From contig SCEG01000034.1 in assembly GCA_004102805.1 (NCBI GenBank), positions 1-34,552 on the forward strand: DNA of 34,552 nt, written 5' to 3'. Below the pieces are notes generated by a model that was given only the letters and a program-made list of their open reading frames with translations, made no database searches and was not told the origin of the DNA. Made by a program: the position numbers and the translations under genes. The DNA comes from Muribaculaceae bacterium Isolate-002 (NCI). Its GTDB lineage: Bacteria; Bacteroidota; Bacteroidia; Bacteroidales; Muribaculaceae. Of this stretch, positions 1 through 7,239 are shown in pieces (the stretch's first letter is position 1; each line of letters begins with the position of its first letter).

Positions 1-105
1 TTCCGACGATTATGCAGAAATTATGAGGATACATTGGAGGTCGCACGACAGATGGTTATTATTGCAGGTGTGGCAATGCTCCTAAACAGACTTCCCACAA
101 ATTAA
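1..105 (+). mobile_element. C-terminal end of an IS5-type transposase (partial)
   Basis: Reading frame 1 is open from the window edge to TAA at 103-105. It encodes 34 residues that begin FRRLCRNYED and end in a hydrophobic stretch, LLNRLPTN. An FRRL-x-x-x-YE segment followed by a hydrophobic helix is how IS5-family DDE transposases usually end, so this is read as the last part of such a gene. The catalytic part lies outside the window. No clear terminal inverted repeat was found after the stop, so the exact edge of the element is unknown. The family call rests on pattern memory only. Confidence 0.55.
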
Positions 106-113
106 CAATCGTT

Positions 114-257
114 ATGAAACACCCTCTTAATCAGGAGGTTGGCAGATGCGATTTCGGGATTGCAAGACAGGAAGCAGCCGAGGCCGTTTATGAGGATTTC
201 TGCTACGTGGTCCCTGTCCAGGAGGCATGCGCTGAAGTAGTGGAGGCAGCAAAATAA
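114..257 (+). CDS. small hypothetical ORF (47 aa) after the transposase end
   Basis: An ATG at 114 opens 47 codons ending in TAA at 255-257, eight bases after the transposase stop. The product is acidic and has three cysteines (residues 13, 30, 39). It has no signal peptide or membrane segment and was not recognised. It may be a passenger of the insertion sequence, the remains of a gene cut by it, or simply an open frame by chance. There is no convincing ribosome binding site upstream. It is listed because it fills the space between the element and the lipoprotein gene. Confidence 0.2.
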   Translation: MKHPLNQEVGRCDFGIARQEAAEAVYEDFCYVVPVQEACAEVVEAAK

Positions 258-296
258 TAATATTGAACATTTTAACCCAATTAAAAATTTAAAACA

Positions 297-716
297 ATGA
301 AAAAATTACTTTCAACCCTGTTCGCTTTTGCGGTAATTGCATCTATGACTGTCATCGCTTCATGCGGAGGTTCGTCAGCTCCCTCAAATGAAAACGTCAA
401 GGCCGCCATTGAAAAATATGACAAAGGCGATAATCTGACTGAGAGCGACTGGAGTGCGGTTATCGGTTATGTAGACGCTGCCATGGACGACATGCTTCCC
501 ATCTACAAGGAAATAAATGAAGCCCAGAGCAGTGGTGACTACAGCAAACTCGAAAGTATCCAGGGTAAAGCGGAAAAACTTAACGAGAAATACAAATACT
601 TGTTTGAAGCTATCGCAATCATGGAAAATTGTGATGACAATGTAGAAATCGGTAAGGCCAACGAGGAAAAGGCAGAGAAACTTCTGAAGAAGATGGGTGA
701 TGCCGGTGTCCTCTAA
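297..716 (+). CDS. small lipoprotein of unknown function
   Basis: The product has 139 residues. It begins with two lysines and a hydrophobic stretch, followed by a lipobox ending at Cys23 (VIASC), so it should be exported and lipid-anchored. After the cysteine come two glycines and several serines rather than acidic residues, so the usual Bacteroidetes surface-export signal is absent and a periplasm-facing anchor is likely. The mature part (about 30-139) is highly charged and predicted helical, rich in Lys, Glu and Asn. No domain was recognised. The start is clear because the signal peptide begins at the first ATG. The gene stands alone, with a GC-rich hairpin just after its stop. Confidence 0.75.
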   Translation: MKKLLSTLFAFAVIASMTVIASCGGSSAPSNENVKAAIEKYDKGDNLTESDWSAVIGYVDAAMDDMLPIYKEINEAQSSGDYSKLESIQGKAEKLNEKYKYLFEAIAIMENCDDNVEIGKANEEKAEKLLKKMGDAGVL

Positions 717-739
717 AGACTGCATCACCCAATAATACC

Positions 740-778
740 GCCCCGGCTCTCGTTCACGAAAGTGATTGATGCCGGGGC
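740..778 (+). terminator. possible terminator hairpin after the lipoprotein gene
   Basis: The 8-bp arms 740-747 (GCCCCGGC) and 771-778 (GCCGGGGC) are perfectly complementary across a 23-nt loop. They lie 24 nt after the lipoprotein stop, and a short T/G-rich run (TTGTTGTTG) follows. The T-tract is weak, so termination is probable but not certain. Confidence 0.5.
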
Positions 779-916
779 TTGTTGTTGAAACAGCAAAGGC
801 GGTATGGCAAAAATCAGATTATTGTCCGTACCGGAGTGACGCTACAAAATACTGTATTTGCAACGCGCATTCTCCGATTATGACCTTTTCAAGGTGTCTC
901 ATTGTACATGCATTTT

Positions 917-3541
917 TCAGAAAGAGTATCTGAGTGAGAGGAGAAGTTCGAGCGGACGCAGACTGAAGGAATAACGGTAGATGTCGGAGTCTTTGATATA
1001 TGAGTAGCTGTAGTGGTGCGAGTTGGTGAGATTGCGGGCCGACAGTTCGAAATCGAATGACTTGAGCGAGTATCTTATGTTTGCGTCGACAAACAGGATG
1101 CTTTTATAGATGTCGTTGCCGACATTGTTGCGATTGAAATATCCCATGGTGCTGATTTCTAAATTCTTTAGCGGGTGAGAGGCGAGCGAGAGCTGCAATG
1201 TGGTCTGGTTGGTATGTCCGGAAATGCCGAAACTTTCTATTTTCTGAGTGGAGTAGGTATATCTGACGTCGAGATCCATTATAAGATAATTGTGCCAGGG
1301 ATTGCTGTTGATGCCGATGCGGCAGCCGTAAGTGCCCATCTTCATGCCGACAGCGCGGTCGCTGCGTATAAGATTTTTGCTGAGCAATTCACAGTTGGCC
1401 TCAAGCGAGAAAGATGTGTTGCAGCTGAATATTTTTTTTGACACGGCGGCATTGCCGTTGAAGAGGTCGGTCGAATTGTCGACGCTTCTGTAGGAGGTCG
1501 TGATATCGTCGTCGACACTGATGTCGAGGCTTCCAAGCCGGTTGGAGGTGGTGCGCATGAACATCAGCAAGGCCGATGAAAAAATTCCCTCTATGGCATT
1601 ACGGTGTGACAGGTTGCAGCGGGCATACAGACTGCTGCGTTCATTGAGGCTGCCCGAGCCCAACACGTTGCTCTGACGGAATGTGACGAATACCGGATTT
1701 ACGATATAGTCGGCAATGTCGCCAAGACGGCTGTTGCGCCCTACAGACAGTGCTGTTTTCAGGTTGAACGGGGTGGTGTAGTTGACGCTCGCCTTGAATT
1801 TGACGGCAAAGCGGTCGGTAGGGTAGCGCGTGTCATCAAGCCGGTTGATATATCTGAGGTTGTCAAGAGTCATAGGGATGGAGATGTTGAGAAGCACGCC
1901 GCCGGCCGATTTATACTGGTAATACGGCTCTATATCGGTCGTTATCTTATATCCGCTGACGTCGTTGCTTTTACCCTGAGGCAGCATGAGATCGGTTGAT
2001 TTGAACGTGTCATATTCAAAATTGAAAGCGGTGTTGACACCGATGTGCGAGCGGGAATTGAGCATCCACGAGTGGCCGAAATCCTCATGGTTGCGTATGT
2101 GGCGGCCTGTGACATTCTGCGAGACAATATCGCGGCCGTCGGCAGTGGCCGTAAGCCGTGACAAAGGAGTGTTGCCGACCCGGGTGTATGATTTGATCTC
2201 AAACACGTGGCGTGACACCCTGAATATTCCTTCGAATTTGTTGCACACGTTGTAGTCGCGGGTTCTGACGGCCTGACCGGTTGTAAGGCCATCATTGATG
2301 CTGTAGCCGTTTGATGTGAAATGTCCCGTGAATGACAGTTTGTCGGAAATGTATTTTCCATCGGCATTGTTCTCGAGATTGAGGCCGAACTTTGCCTCGC
2401 GCAGATGAGGCTCCGAGACGGTCGCTTCGCTGATTTCCACATTCTCGCCCTCGCCTGTGGCGTAGGTGACCGACCGGCCGTTGGAATATTCAAAACTGTC
2501 ATCGGTGTAATCGGCCACAAAATTGAGAGTGGAGTTTTTGCCTATATGGGTCAGCGCATTGGCCGATGCCGACGCCGACCGGTTGTCGTAATATCTTGTT
2601 GAGGATATCGGGGCGCTGCCGAAAGGGGTGTCGGAGTATATTACGGAGGCGGTGGTTCGTTCTGAGTTGCCTCCGTCGGTCAGTGATTTTGTCTCGCTGC
2701 CATATAAATCACCTGTATTGTTGCCTTTTGCCGATAATAGAAGCTGCGTGTGGGGCGATATCAGCATGCCGAAAAGTTCGCCCAGCCAGAGCGTATTTCT
2801 GTCGGCGTCAATGCCCGTAGCCCCCTTGACGTAACCTATCGGGCGCAGCATGCTTTTCTTCTTTAGCTTCAGGTTGAGGGCGGCTTTGTCGCTGAATTTG
2901 ATGTCGCGAAGCACCTTTTTGGGTTGATGGTTCTCATAGATATTTACTGACGCCACATCTTCCGATGAGATGTTGCGGGTAGCCAGGGCGTAGCGGCCTG
3001 ACAGGAGGTCGAGCCCCTCGATGTAAAATTTGTTGATTGACTCCCCGTTGTAATAGATGCGTCCGTCATCGGCAACCCTGATGCCCGGCAGCTTCTTTAT
3101 GATATCTTCAATCGAGCGGTCGGAGGCGTTGCGAAATGAGTTGACATCGTAGGTCAGCGTGTCGCCTCGGGCGCTTATCGGAGGCACTTTCACTGTCACC
3201 TCCTTCAATGTAAAGGCTTCTTCTGTCAGTATATAGTCAGAATTATTTTTGAATTTGCCTAATGGTATGACGAGACCCCCATAGCCTATGCATGAGAAAT
3301 TGACAGTGCCCTCGGTCAGCGATTCAGGGTAGGAGAGAGAGAAAGCACCTGCGGAATTGGTCGAAGTGTAGGCGACATTTTTCCCATCTCCGTTTTTTAC
3401 CGTGATGATAACACCGGGCATTGGCTCCCCGCTGCGTTCCTTTACCGTGCCTGAGAGAACGACCGTGCCGGTCGTAGCTGCCGATTGCCCGGCTGCAAAA
3501 AACGGAATAAGACAAAACAGTATCAGTAAGTATCTCTTCAA
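917..3541 (-). CDS. TonB-receptor-like outer membrane beta-barrel protein paired with GLPGLI
   Basis: The product has 874 residues. A signal peptide (about 1-18, ending AAGQ) is followed by a carboxypeptidase-regulatory-like beta-sandwich (about 27-110, with SGTVKERSGEPMPGV). Next comes a plug-like region (about 120-230, with IIKKLPGIRV and INKFYIEGLDLL), then a long barrel ending in aromatic Phe (LSLRYSF), as outer membrane proteins do. This architecture is known in Bacteroidetes as the outer membrane beta-barrel/TonB-receptor-like family that often sits beside GLPGLI proteins. The substrate is unknown. It starts 27 nt downstream of the GLPGLI gene and is probably cotranscribed with it. A siderophore or glycan receptor is less likely because there is no SusD partner and the plug is short. 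Confidence 0.8.
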   Translation of the reverse strand: MKRYLLILFCLIPFFAAGQSAATTGTVVLSGTVKERSGEPMPGVIITVKNGDGKNVAYTSTNSAGAFSLSYPESLTEGTVNFSCIGYGGLVIPLGKFKNNSDYILTEEAFTLKEVTVKVPPISARGDTLTYDVNSFRNASDRSIEDIIKKLPGIRVADDGRIYYNGESINKFYIEGLDLLSGRYALATRNISSEDVASVNIYENHQPKKVLRDIKFSDKAALNLKLKKKSMLRPIGYVKGATGIDADRNTLWLGELFGMLISPHTQLLLSAKGNNTGDLYGSETKSLTDGGNSERTTASVIYSDTPFGSAPISSTRYYDNRSASASANALTHIGKNSTLNFVADYTDDSFEYSNGRSVTYATGEGENVEISEATVSEPHLREAKFGLNLENNADGKYISDKLSFTGHFTSNGYSINDGLTTGQAVRTRDYNVCNKFEGIFRVSRHVFEIKSYTRVGNTPLSRLTATADGRDIVSQNVTGRHIRNHEDFGHSWMLNSRSHIGVNTAFNFEYDTFKSTDLMLPQGKSNDVSGYKITTDIEPYYQYKSAGGVLLNISIPMTLDNLRYINRLDDTRYPTDRFAVKFKASVNYTTPFNLKTALSVGRNSRLGDIADYIVNPVFVTFRQSNVLGSGSLNERSSLYARCNLSHRNAIEGIFSSALLMFMRTTSNRLGSLDISVDDDITTSYRSVDNSTDLFNGNAAVSKKIFSCNTSFSLEANCELLSKNLIRSDRAVGMKMGTYGCRIGINSNPWHNYLIMDLDVRYTYSTQKIESFGISGHTNQTTLQLSLASHPLKNLEISTMGYFNRNNVGNDIYKSILFVDANIRYSLKSFDFELSARNLTNSHHYSYSYIKDSDIYRYSFSLRPLELLLSLRYSF

Positions 3542-3568
3542 AATAATTCAGGTGTTAGAGAGTGCATT

Positions 3569-4399
3569 CTATTCCTTTTCAATCGGATTGAAGAACATGC
3601 GGTTGTTTGGAACAGGTTTGCCGTTTTTATTCTTTAGTAAAACAGGTGAGCCTGCGACAAAATTGCCGGGATTAAGTTTGTAATCTGAAAGAGCTTTGTC
3701 GAATTTCTCTCGTGTTGTCTTTACATAGTTCCGTTTGTACAGGAAGATAAGATTATTGCTGTTCCTTATACTGACGGCATTGAAAACATGTTCCCGGCTG
3801 TCATCTTCGACTTTTAAAATCAGCCCCGGCAGATTGCCGAATTTCCAAGGTCCGTTGCTGACCGGTATATCGCAATACCATGCAGTCCAATTGCGGCCGC
3901 GAAATGTCATAGTCGCTTTATTGCATCTGTATCCGCATATTTCTTGCGTTTCCTCTCCAAGTTTCCATTGCATCTGAGGGAAAGGTTCCTCATAGATGTA
4001 GGTATCCATGAAAATTCTCCCGATTGATTCAAGTGAACCTGAATTCAGGTCTTTTATTACCGACCCCGGCTTCGGATCATTCTCTATGCATAGGTTGCCG
4101 TATTGGGCAAATGTCAGACCGTCAGGATAATCATTCTTGATTATTGAATCAATTCGATAATACCCGTACGATGCAAATTTGCTTTTGTTCATTCCTATTT
4201 CAAGTATCTGGTATGACTCTTCGTTTTCATCTATCACAGGGTCATAGATATTATATGAATAGATACATTCAATATAACTCGTGTCAAGCGGCATTTTCTC
4301 AGGCATTTGAGCCGGAGTGTTGCCGAATTCTCCCTGAAAGATCTGGCTATGTGCACAAATTCCGATCAGTATAAATATTATATAGTGGATTTTTCTCAT
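3569..4399 (-). CDS. GLPGLI family secreted protein
   Basis: The product has 276 residues. It has a signal peptide (about 1-19, through CAHSQ) and a central segment reading GPWKFGNLPGLILKVED (about 185-200), a variant of the signature that names the GLPGLI family. The length fits the family. A pair of cysteines (CGYRCNK) precedes the motif. The family is confined to Bacteroidetes and has no established biochemical role. Members are typically encoded next to a TonB-receptor-like outer membrane protein, as here. The ATG at 4399 is chosen because the signal peptide begins there. The gene is less GC-rich than the glt and thi genes. Confidence 0.85.
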   Translation of the reverse strand: MRKIHYIIFILIGICAHSQIFQGEFGNTPAQMPEKMPLDTSYIECIYSYNIYDPVIDENEESYQILEIGMNKSKFASYGYYRIDSIIKNDYPDGLTFAQYGNLCIENDPKPGSVIKDLNSGSLESIGRIFMDTYIYEEPFPQMQWKLGEETQEICGYRCNKATMTFRGRNWTAWYCDIPVSNGPWKFGNLPGLILKVEDDSREHVFNAVSIRNSNNLIFLYKRNYVKTTREKFDKALSDYKLNPGNFVAGSPVLLKNKNGKPVPNNRMFFNPIEKE

Positions 4400-4534
4400 A
4401 ATAATGTAACTATTAGGGTGTTGTAGGGCTGATTATAAACGGGTAAATTTGCAGGGACACGATATATAGCGCCCCTGCTATTTTGTAAGATTTAGAGGGA
4501 TTTTAATAGTTCTGCAATACCCTCTAATTCTTTC

Positions 4535-4753
4535 TTATATATCATCTCTAATGATTGTATATAGCCCTTTTTTGGTCCCACAATAGATTTGATTTAACTC
4601 CTGATAATATTCCTCTATTTCTATAGGGTTGTCAAAGTATTTATACGATACAGTTATTACCTCTGCTCCGCACTCGCCAACCCAGGTAACTGTTGCAGAT
4701 GCTCCAATGATGGCTGCAATAAAAGCTGCCGCGCAAATAATTTTCTTTTTCAT
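4535..4753 (-). CDS. small secreted peptide of unknown function (72 aa)
   Basis: MKKKII followed by an alanine/isoleucine-rich hydrophobic segment (about 7-22) is a signal peptide with likely cleavage near GASA. The mature peptide is about 50 residues, acidic, with cysteines at about 28 and 58 that could form one disulfide, and a YYQELNQIYCG segment. It starts 23 nt after the DUF3244-like gene stop, on the same strand, so the two probably form one transcript. It loosely recalls the small NVEALA-type peptides of Bacteroidales but lacks the defining NVEAL string, so no family is assigned. Confidence 0.55.
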   Translation of the reverse strand: MKKKIICAAAFIAAIIGASATVTWVGECGAEVITVSYKYFDNPIEIEEYYQELNQIYCGTKKGLYTIIRDDI

Positions 4754-4776
4754 TTCTTTACTTTTTTAGTTGAAAT

Positions 4777-5181
4777 TTAATTTATTGTGATATATCCGGA
4801 TATACAATAATTTTCGGTGATAAAGATTATCTGAAATTCTCCTGATTGGTTGAAAAGGAAATCCAAGAATTCATTTTCTCCATTGAAAGATGCAAGACAT
4901 ATTTCTGATGTTTCATTCCATATCTCATAAGTCATAATGTCTTCAGATAGACCGGCGACATTAATCCCCTCTGTGCTGATTGTGCAGTAAATCGGTTTCG
5001 GCGGTATGCGGCGGCCTTCCGTTTCATCTTGTTCGTTAGTCCATGTTGTATTATTCAATTCTTTCCTCATATTGACAGTGTAAGAAGTATTATCGGCGGC
5101 TGATATAGCAACCGGAAACGTGATACAATTCAATAATATTGAAAGAAGGACGGTGCAGAAGAGACTTTTCATATAGTTCAT
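4777..5181 (-). CDS. secreted DUF3244-like small protein
   Basis: The product has 134 residues, with an N-terminal hydrophobic signal (about 5-28, ending ISAAD). The C-terminal half (about 60-134) is predicted beta-rich. It has the order seen in DUF3244 proteins of Bacteroides: a PKPI-type start, a strand ending in YEIWNETSE, then a closing strand near the end (FQIIFITENYCISGYITI) resembling a small immunoglobulin-like fold. The family call is by resemblance only. A second possible start (Met4) would shorten it by three residues. A promoter-like element lies just upstream at 5204-5211 and repeated sequences beyond it. It is probably cotranscribed with the 72-aa peptide gene. Confidence 0.65.
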   Translation of the reverse strand: MNYMKSLFCTVLLSILLNCITFPVAISAADNTSYTVNMRKELNNTTWTNEQDETEGRRIPPKPIYCTISTEGINVAGLSEDIMTYEIWNETSEICLASFNGENEFLDFLFNQSGEFQIIFITENYCISGYITIN

Positions 5182-5203
5182 ATTTTTCCCATTTGTGTTA
5201 CCG

Positions 5204-5211
5204 CAAAATTA
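5204..5211 (-). promoter_or_regulatory. Bacteroidetes -7 element before the DUF3244-like gene
   Basis: On the minus strand this reads TAATTTTG, matching the TAnnTTTG consensus, about 23 nt before the ATG at 5181. No clear TTTG element lies 19-21 nt further upstream. This suggests dependence on an activator, and the repeats at 5243-5298 are possible sites. Confidence 0.45.
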
Positions 5212-5242
5212 GTGATAAAGGACTTTTGCAGATGTAAAATTG

Positions 5243-5298
5243 AGTACGGAAAAAGTACGGAAATGCGATCTGAATTTTGCCGTACCTTTTCAGTACTG
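5243..5298. repeat. AGTACGGA direct repeats with inverted copy (candidate operator)
   Basis: AGTACGGA occurs at 5243-5250 and again at 5254-5261, an 11-bp period of about one helical turn. An inverted near-copy (GCCGTACCT) lies at 5279-5287 and the palindrome CAGTACTG at 5291-5298. All lie in the 128-bp gap between the TPR regulator gene and the DUF3244-like gene, just upstream of the latter's promoter. Confidence 0.4.
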
Positions 5299-5309
5299 TT
5301 ACAAGATGT

Positions 5310-6986
5310 TTATAATAAGCGTATTATACCGTCAATTATTTTTGTTCCTTTTTTTTCTCCAAAAATTTTAAGGGATAAAGTATCTCGGCGTGATACGATA
5401 GCACCTTTTGTGCGACCCAATAGCATTGCCATTTGTGATGGCTGAATATGACATTTAATTAACAACGCGGTATGAAAATCTATTGTGGTCATGTGGCTTT
5501 GTATTAATAAGTGAAGATTATATTTGAAATCAGGAGATGACTTAATTACTGTTTCTTCTAATTCTTGCCATATAATATCATCGTATGATATCATTCTTTC
5601 ATCTTTTATAAGTTCTAAAAGTTTGTTATAAACTTCCGACTCGAGAATAGTTTTGCTGAGAGGTACGTCAACATTTTCATTGTAGATTGATAATAATTTA
5701 TTCTTGAGTTTTTCTCGGAGTTCCTGTTCGTTTTCAATATTATAGGTAGATTTTAAATCATGGTTGCCGACAGATATATTTTCATTCAGCCTGTCAATAT
5801 TGTTAAGAGCGCCATGCAGGTGGAGCAATGTCTTTTTGGCTTTGTTTTTATAATATAGAATAATAACTGCTAAAAGAATACATAAAAATGAGATCCCGAA
5901 AATCCATTTTATAAGTTTTCTATTAAATGTCTCGGCTTTTTTCCGTTCTCTTTCGTGCAGTTGATAGTTATAATAATTTTGTTTATTTATAGCCAGCTGC
6001 ATCTTATTGCTGTCATAATAATTTTCAAGAAATTCTCGATATTCCGAAATATATTGATGTATCGTGTCAAGTGGAATAAAATTTCGTAGTTTCGACGATA
6101 ATAGCGCCTGATATGCAGTGCCTTTATTAAGTGGACTTTCTAAATCGAGAAGTTGATTTGCATAAATATAAGCAGTGTCTAAAATTCCATTTTCAAAATA
6201 GATTTTGGTTGCATACGCTAATGCATTATTGCGTGCCATTGGACTGACGCAATCAATCGAGCTCCTAATCAATTCAAGGGCAGAATCATTTGCTCCTTGT
6301 TGAAATTTTATTTCAGCTAAGGCCATCCTTGATTTTGCTTTGATTGATGGCGGAAGGTTGGAACTTAAATCTAATGCTTTGGATAATAATAATTCGGCGC
6401 GGTTAAATTCCCGAGCCCGTCGGTATGTGCCGCCTAACAGTTGGATGTCATAGACCATATTCAGTGTGTCCCTGCGTTGCTCGCCGATGGCAATTGCCTC
6501 TTCGATATATGGAACAGCCTCGTCAAACAGGTTGATGCTTGTCAGCAAACGGCCTGTCTGGCTGAGTATATTTGCCTTAAGGTCAAGATCGGGGGACTCG
6601 TCCGAAAAATTGTCAAGCGCCTCGTGGAAATATTGGAGTGCGGTGGGAGTGTCACCCATGTCGCTATATACACGGCCACCATAATATAGAGCCTCGACAT
6701 ATAACGCGTCATCTTTGTCGGCATAATAGTCTATAACCTTAAGAATAGTCGTGTCGGAAGCGTGCTCGATATAGGCTTTATCCCCGGCTTTTACTGACAG
6801 AAAATCATAATAATATCTATCAGCTTCTGAAAGTGTTGTTATGTCGATACTGTCAAGAAGCGCCAATGCTTCTTTGGGCGATTTTGAAATTGTCGCTTCA
6901 ACATTGGCAAGCCTTTGGTCGTGTTGCCGTGGCCCACATCCCATCATCATGACTAATGCCGGCAGAAAAACTATCCAATATTTCAT
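5310..6986 (-). CDS. TPR lipoprotein with one membrane span and C-terminal helix-turn-helix
   Basis: The ATG at 6986 is preferred over the upstream one at 7019 because it begins a clean lipoprotein signal ending MMMGC (Cys17) and has GGAG ten bases upstream. The product then has 558 residues. About 30-340 is a run of tetratricopeptide-like helices (such as YYGGRVYSDMGDTPTALQYF). A single membrane span (FGISFLCILLAVIILYY) sits at about 360-380, followed by a coiled segment. The last 60 residues (QPSQMAMLLGRTKGAIVSRR) look like a LuxR/sigma-region-4 type helix-turn-helix. Such TPR plus HTH membrane proteins are common in Bacteroidales and mostly uncharacterised. A role as a membrane-tethered regulator of the adjacent secreted proteins is inferred. 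Confidence 0.75.
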   Translation of the reverse strand: MKYWIVFLPALVMMMGCGPRQHDQRLANVEATISKSPKEALALLDSIDITTLSEADRYYYDFLSVKAGDKAYIEHASDTTILKVIDYYADKDDALYVEALYYGGRVYSDMGDTPTALQYFHEALDNFSDESPDLDLKANILSQTGRLLTSINLFDEAVPYIEEAIAIGEQRRDTLNMVYDIQLLGGTYRRAREFNRAELLLSKALDLSSNLPPSIKAKSRMALAEIKFQQGANDSALELIRSSIDCVSPMARNNALAYATKIYFENGILDTAYIYANQLLDLESPLNKGTAYQALLSSKLRNFIPLDTIHQYISEYREFLENYYDSNKMQLAINKQNYYNYQLHERERKKAETFNRKLIKWIFGISFLCILLAVIILYYKNKAKKTLLHLHGALNNIDRLNENISVGNHDLKSTYNIENEQELREKLKNKLLSIYNENVDVPLSKTILESEVYNKLLELIKDERMISYDDIIWQELEETVIKSSPDFKYNLHLLIQSHMTTIDFHTALLIKCHIQPSQMAMLLGRTKGAIVSRRDTLSLKIFGEKKGTKIIDGIIRLL

Positions 6987-7036
6987 TTTTTTAATACTCC
7001 GTAGCAAGATGTTTGTCAAAAACTCAAAATAATAAC

Positions 7037-7044
7037 CAAAGATA
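7037..7044 (-). promoter_or_regulatory. -7 element of the TPR regulator gene
   Basis: On the minus strand this reads TATCTTTG, matching TAnnTTTG, about 50 nt before the preferred ATG at 6986. No good -33 TTTG was found at the expected distance. It would also give a transcript that covers the upstream ATG at 7019. Confidence 0.4.
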
Positions 7045-7090
7045 GTTATTTAATTTTAATTTGACACATTTTGGGGTATAAAAAATGACG

Positions 7091-7215
7091 GTGTTGCAGC
7101 ACTTCAAATTGTAGGGACGCACGGCTCGTGGCGTCCGATGCCAGCACCTGATAATCAACATATTGGCGGACGCACGAGCCGTGCGTCCGCCAATATGGAT
7201 TTCTATAACACCTTC
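7091..7215. repeat. palindromic intergenic repeat (MITE-like)
   Basis: The segment starts with GTGTTGCAG and ends with TATAACACC, giving loose terminal inverted repeats (GGTGTT). Inside, the 15-nt GGACGCACGGCTCGT at 7115-7129 is repeated in inverse at 7174-7188. At 7159-7197 there is a perfect 18-bp stem with a 3-nt loop. A shorter relative with the core GCACGGCTCGTGC and similar ends lies at 25890-25955. No coding capacity is seen. It lies just after gltD and may also end that transcript. Confidence 0.55.
7159..7197. repeat. perfect 18-bp hairpin with 3-nt loop
   Basis: Arms 7159-7176 and 7180-7197 are exact reverse complements, with AGC at 7177-7179 as the loop. It sits 43 nt past the gltD stop in the direction of gltBD transcription. 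No T-run follows on either strand, so it is more likely an RNA-stabilising or repeat-element hairpin than a classic terminator. Confidence 0.6.
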
Positions 7216-7239
7216 ACCCTTTCAAGGCTGCCAGGCAGG

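Noticed and set aside
1942..2520. 192-codon open frame on the minus strand
   Set aside because: Same strand but another frame inside the barrel of the TonB-receptor-like gene; low-complexity, no start signal.
5212..5445. 77-codon open frame on the plus strand
   Set aside because: Begins in the repeat-containing gap and runs over the end of the TPR gene; no signal peptide or domain.
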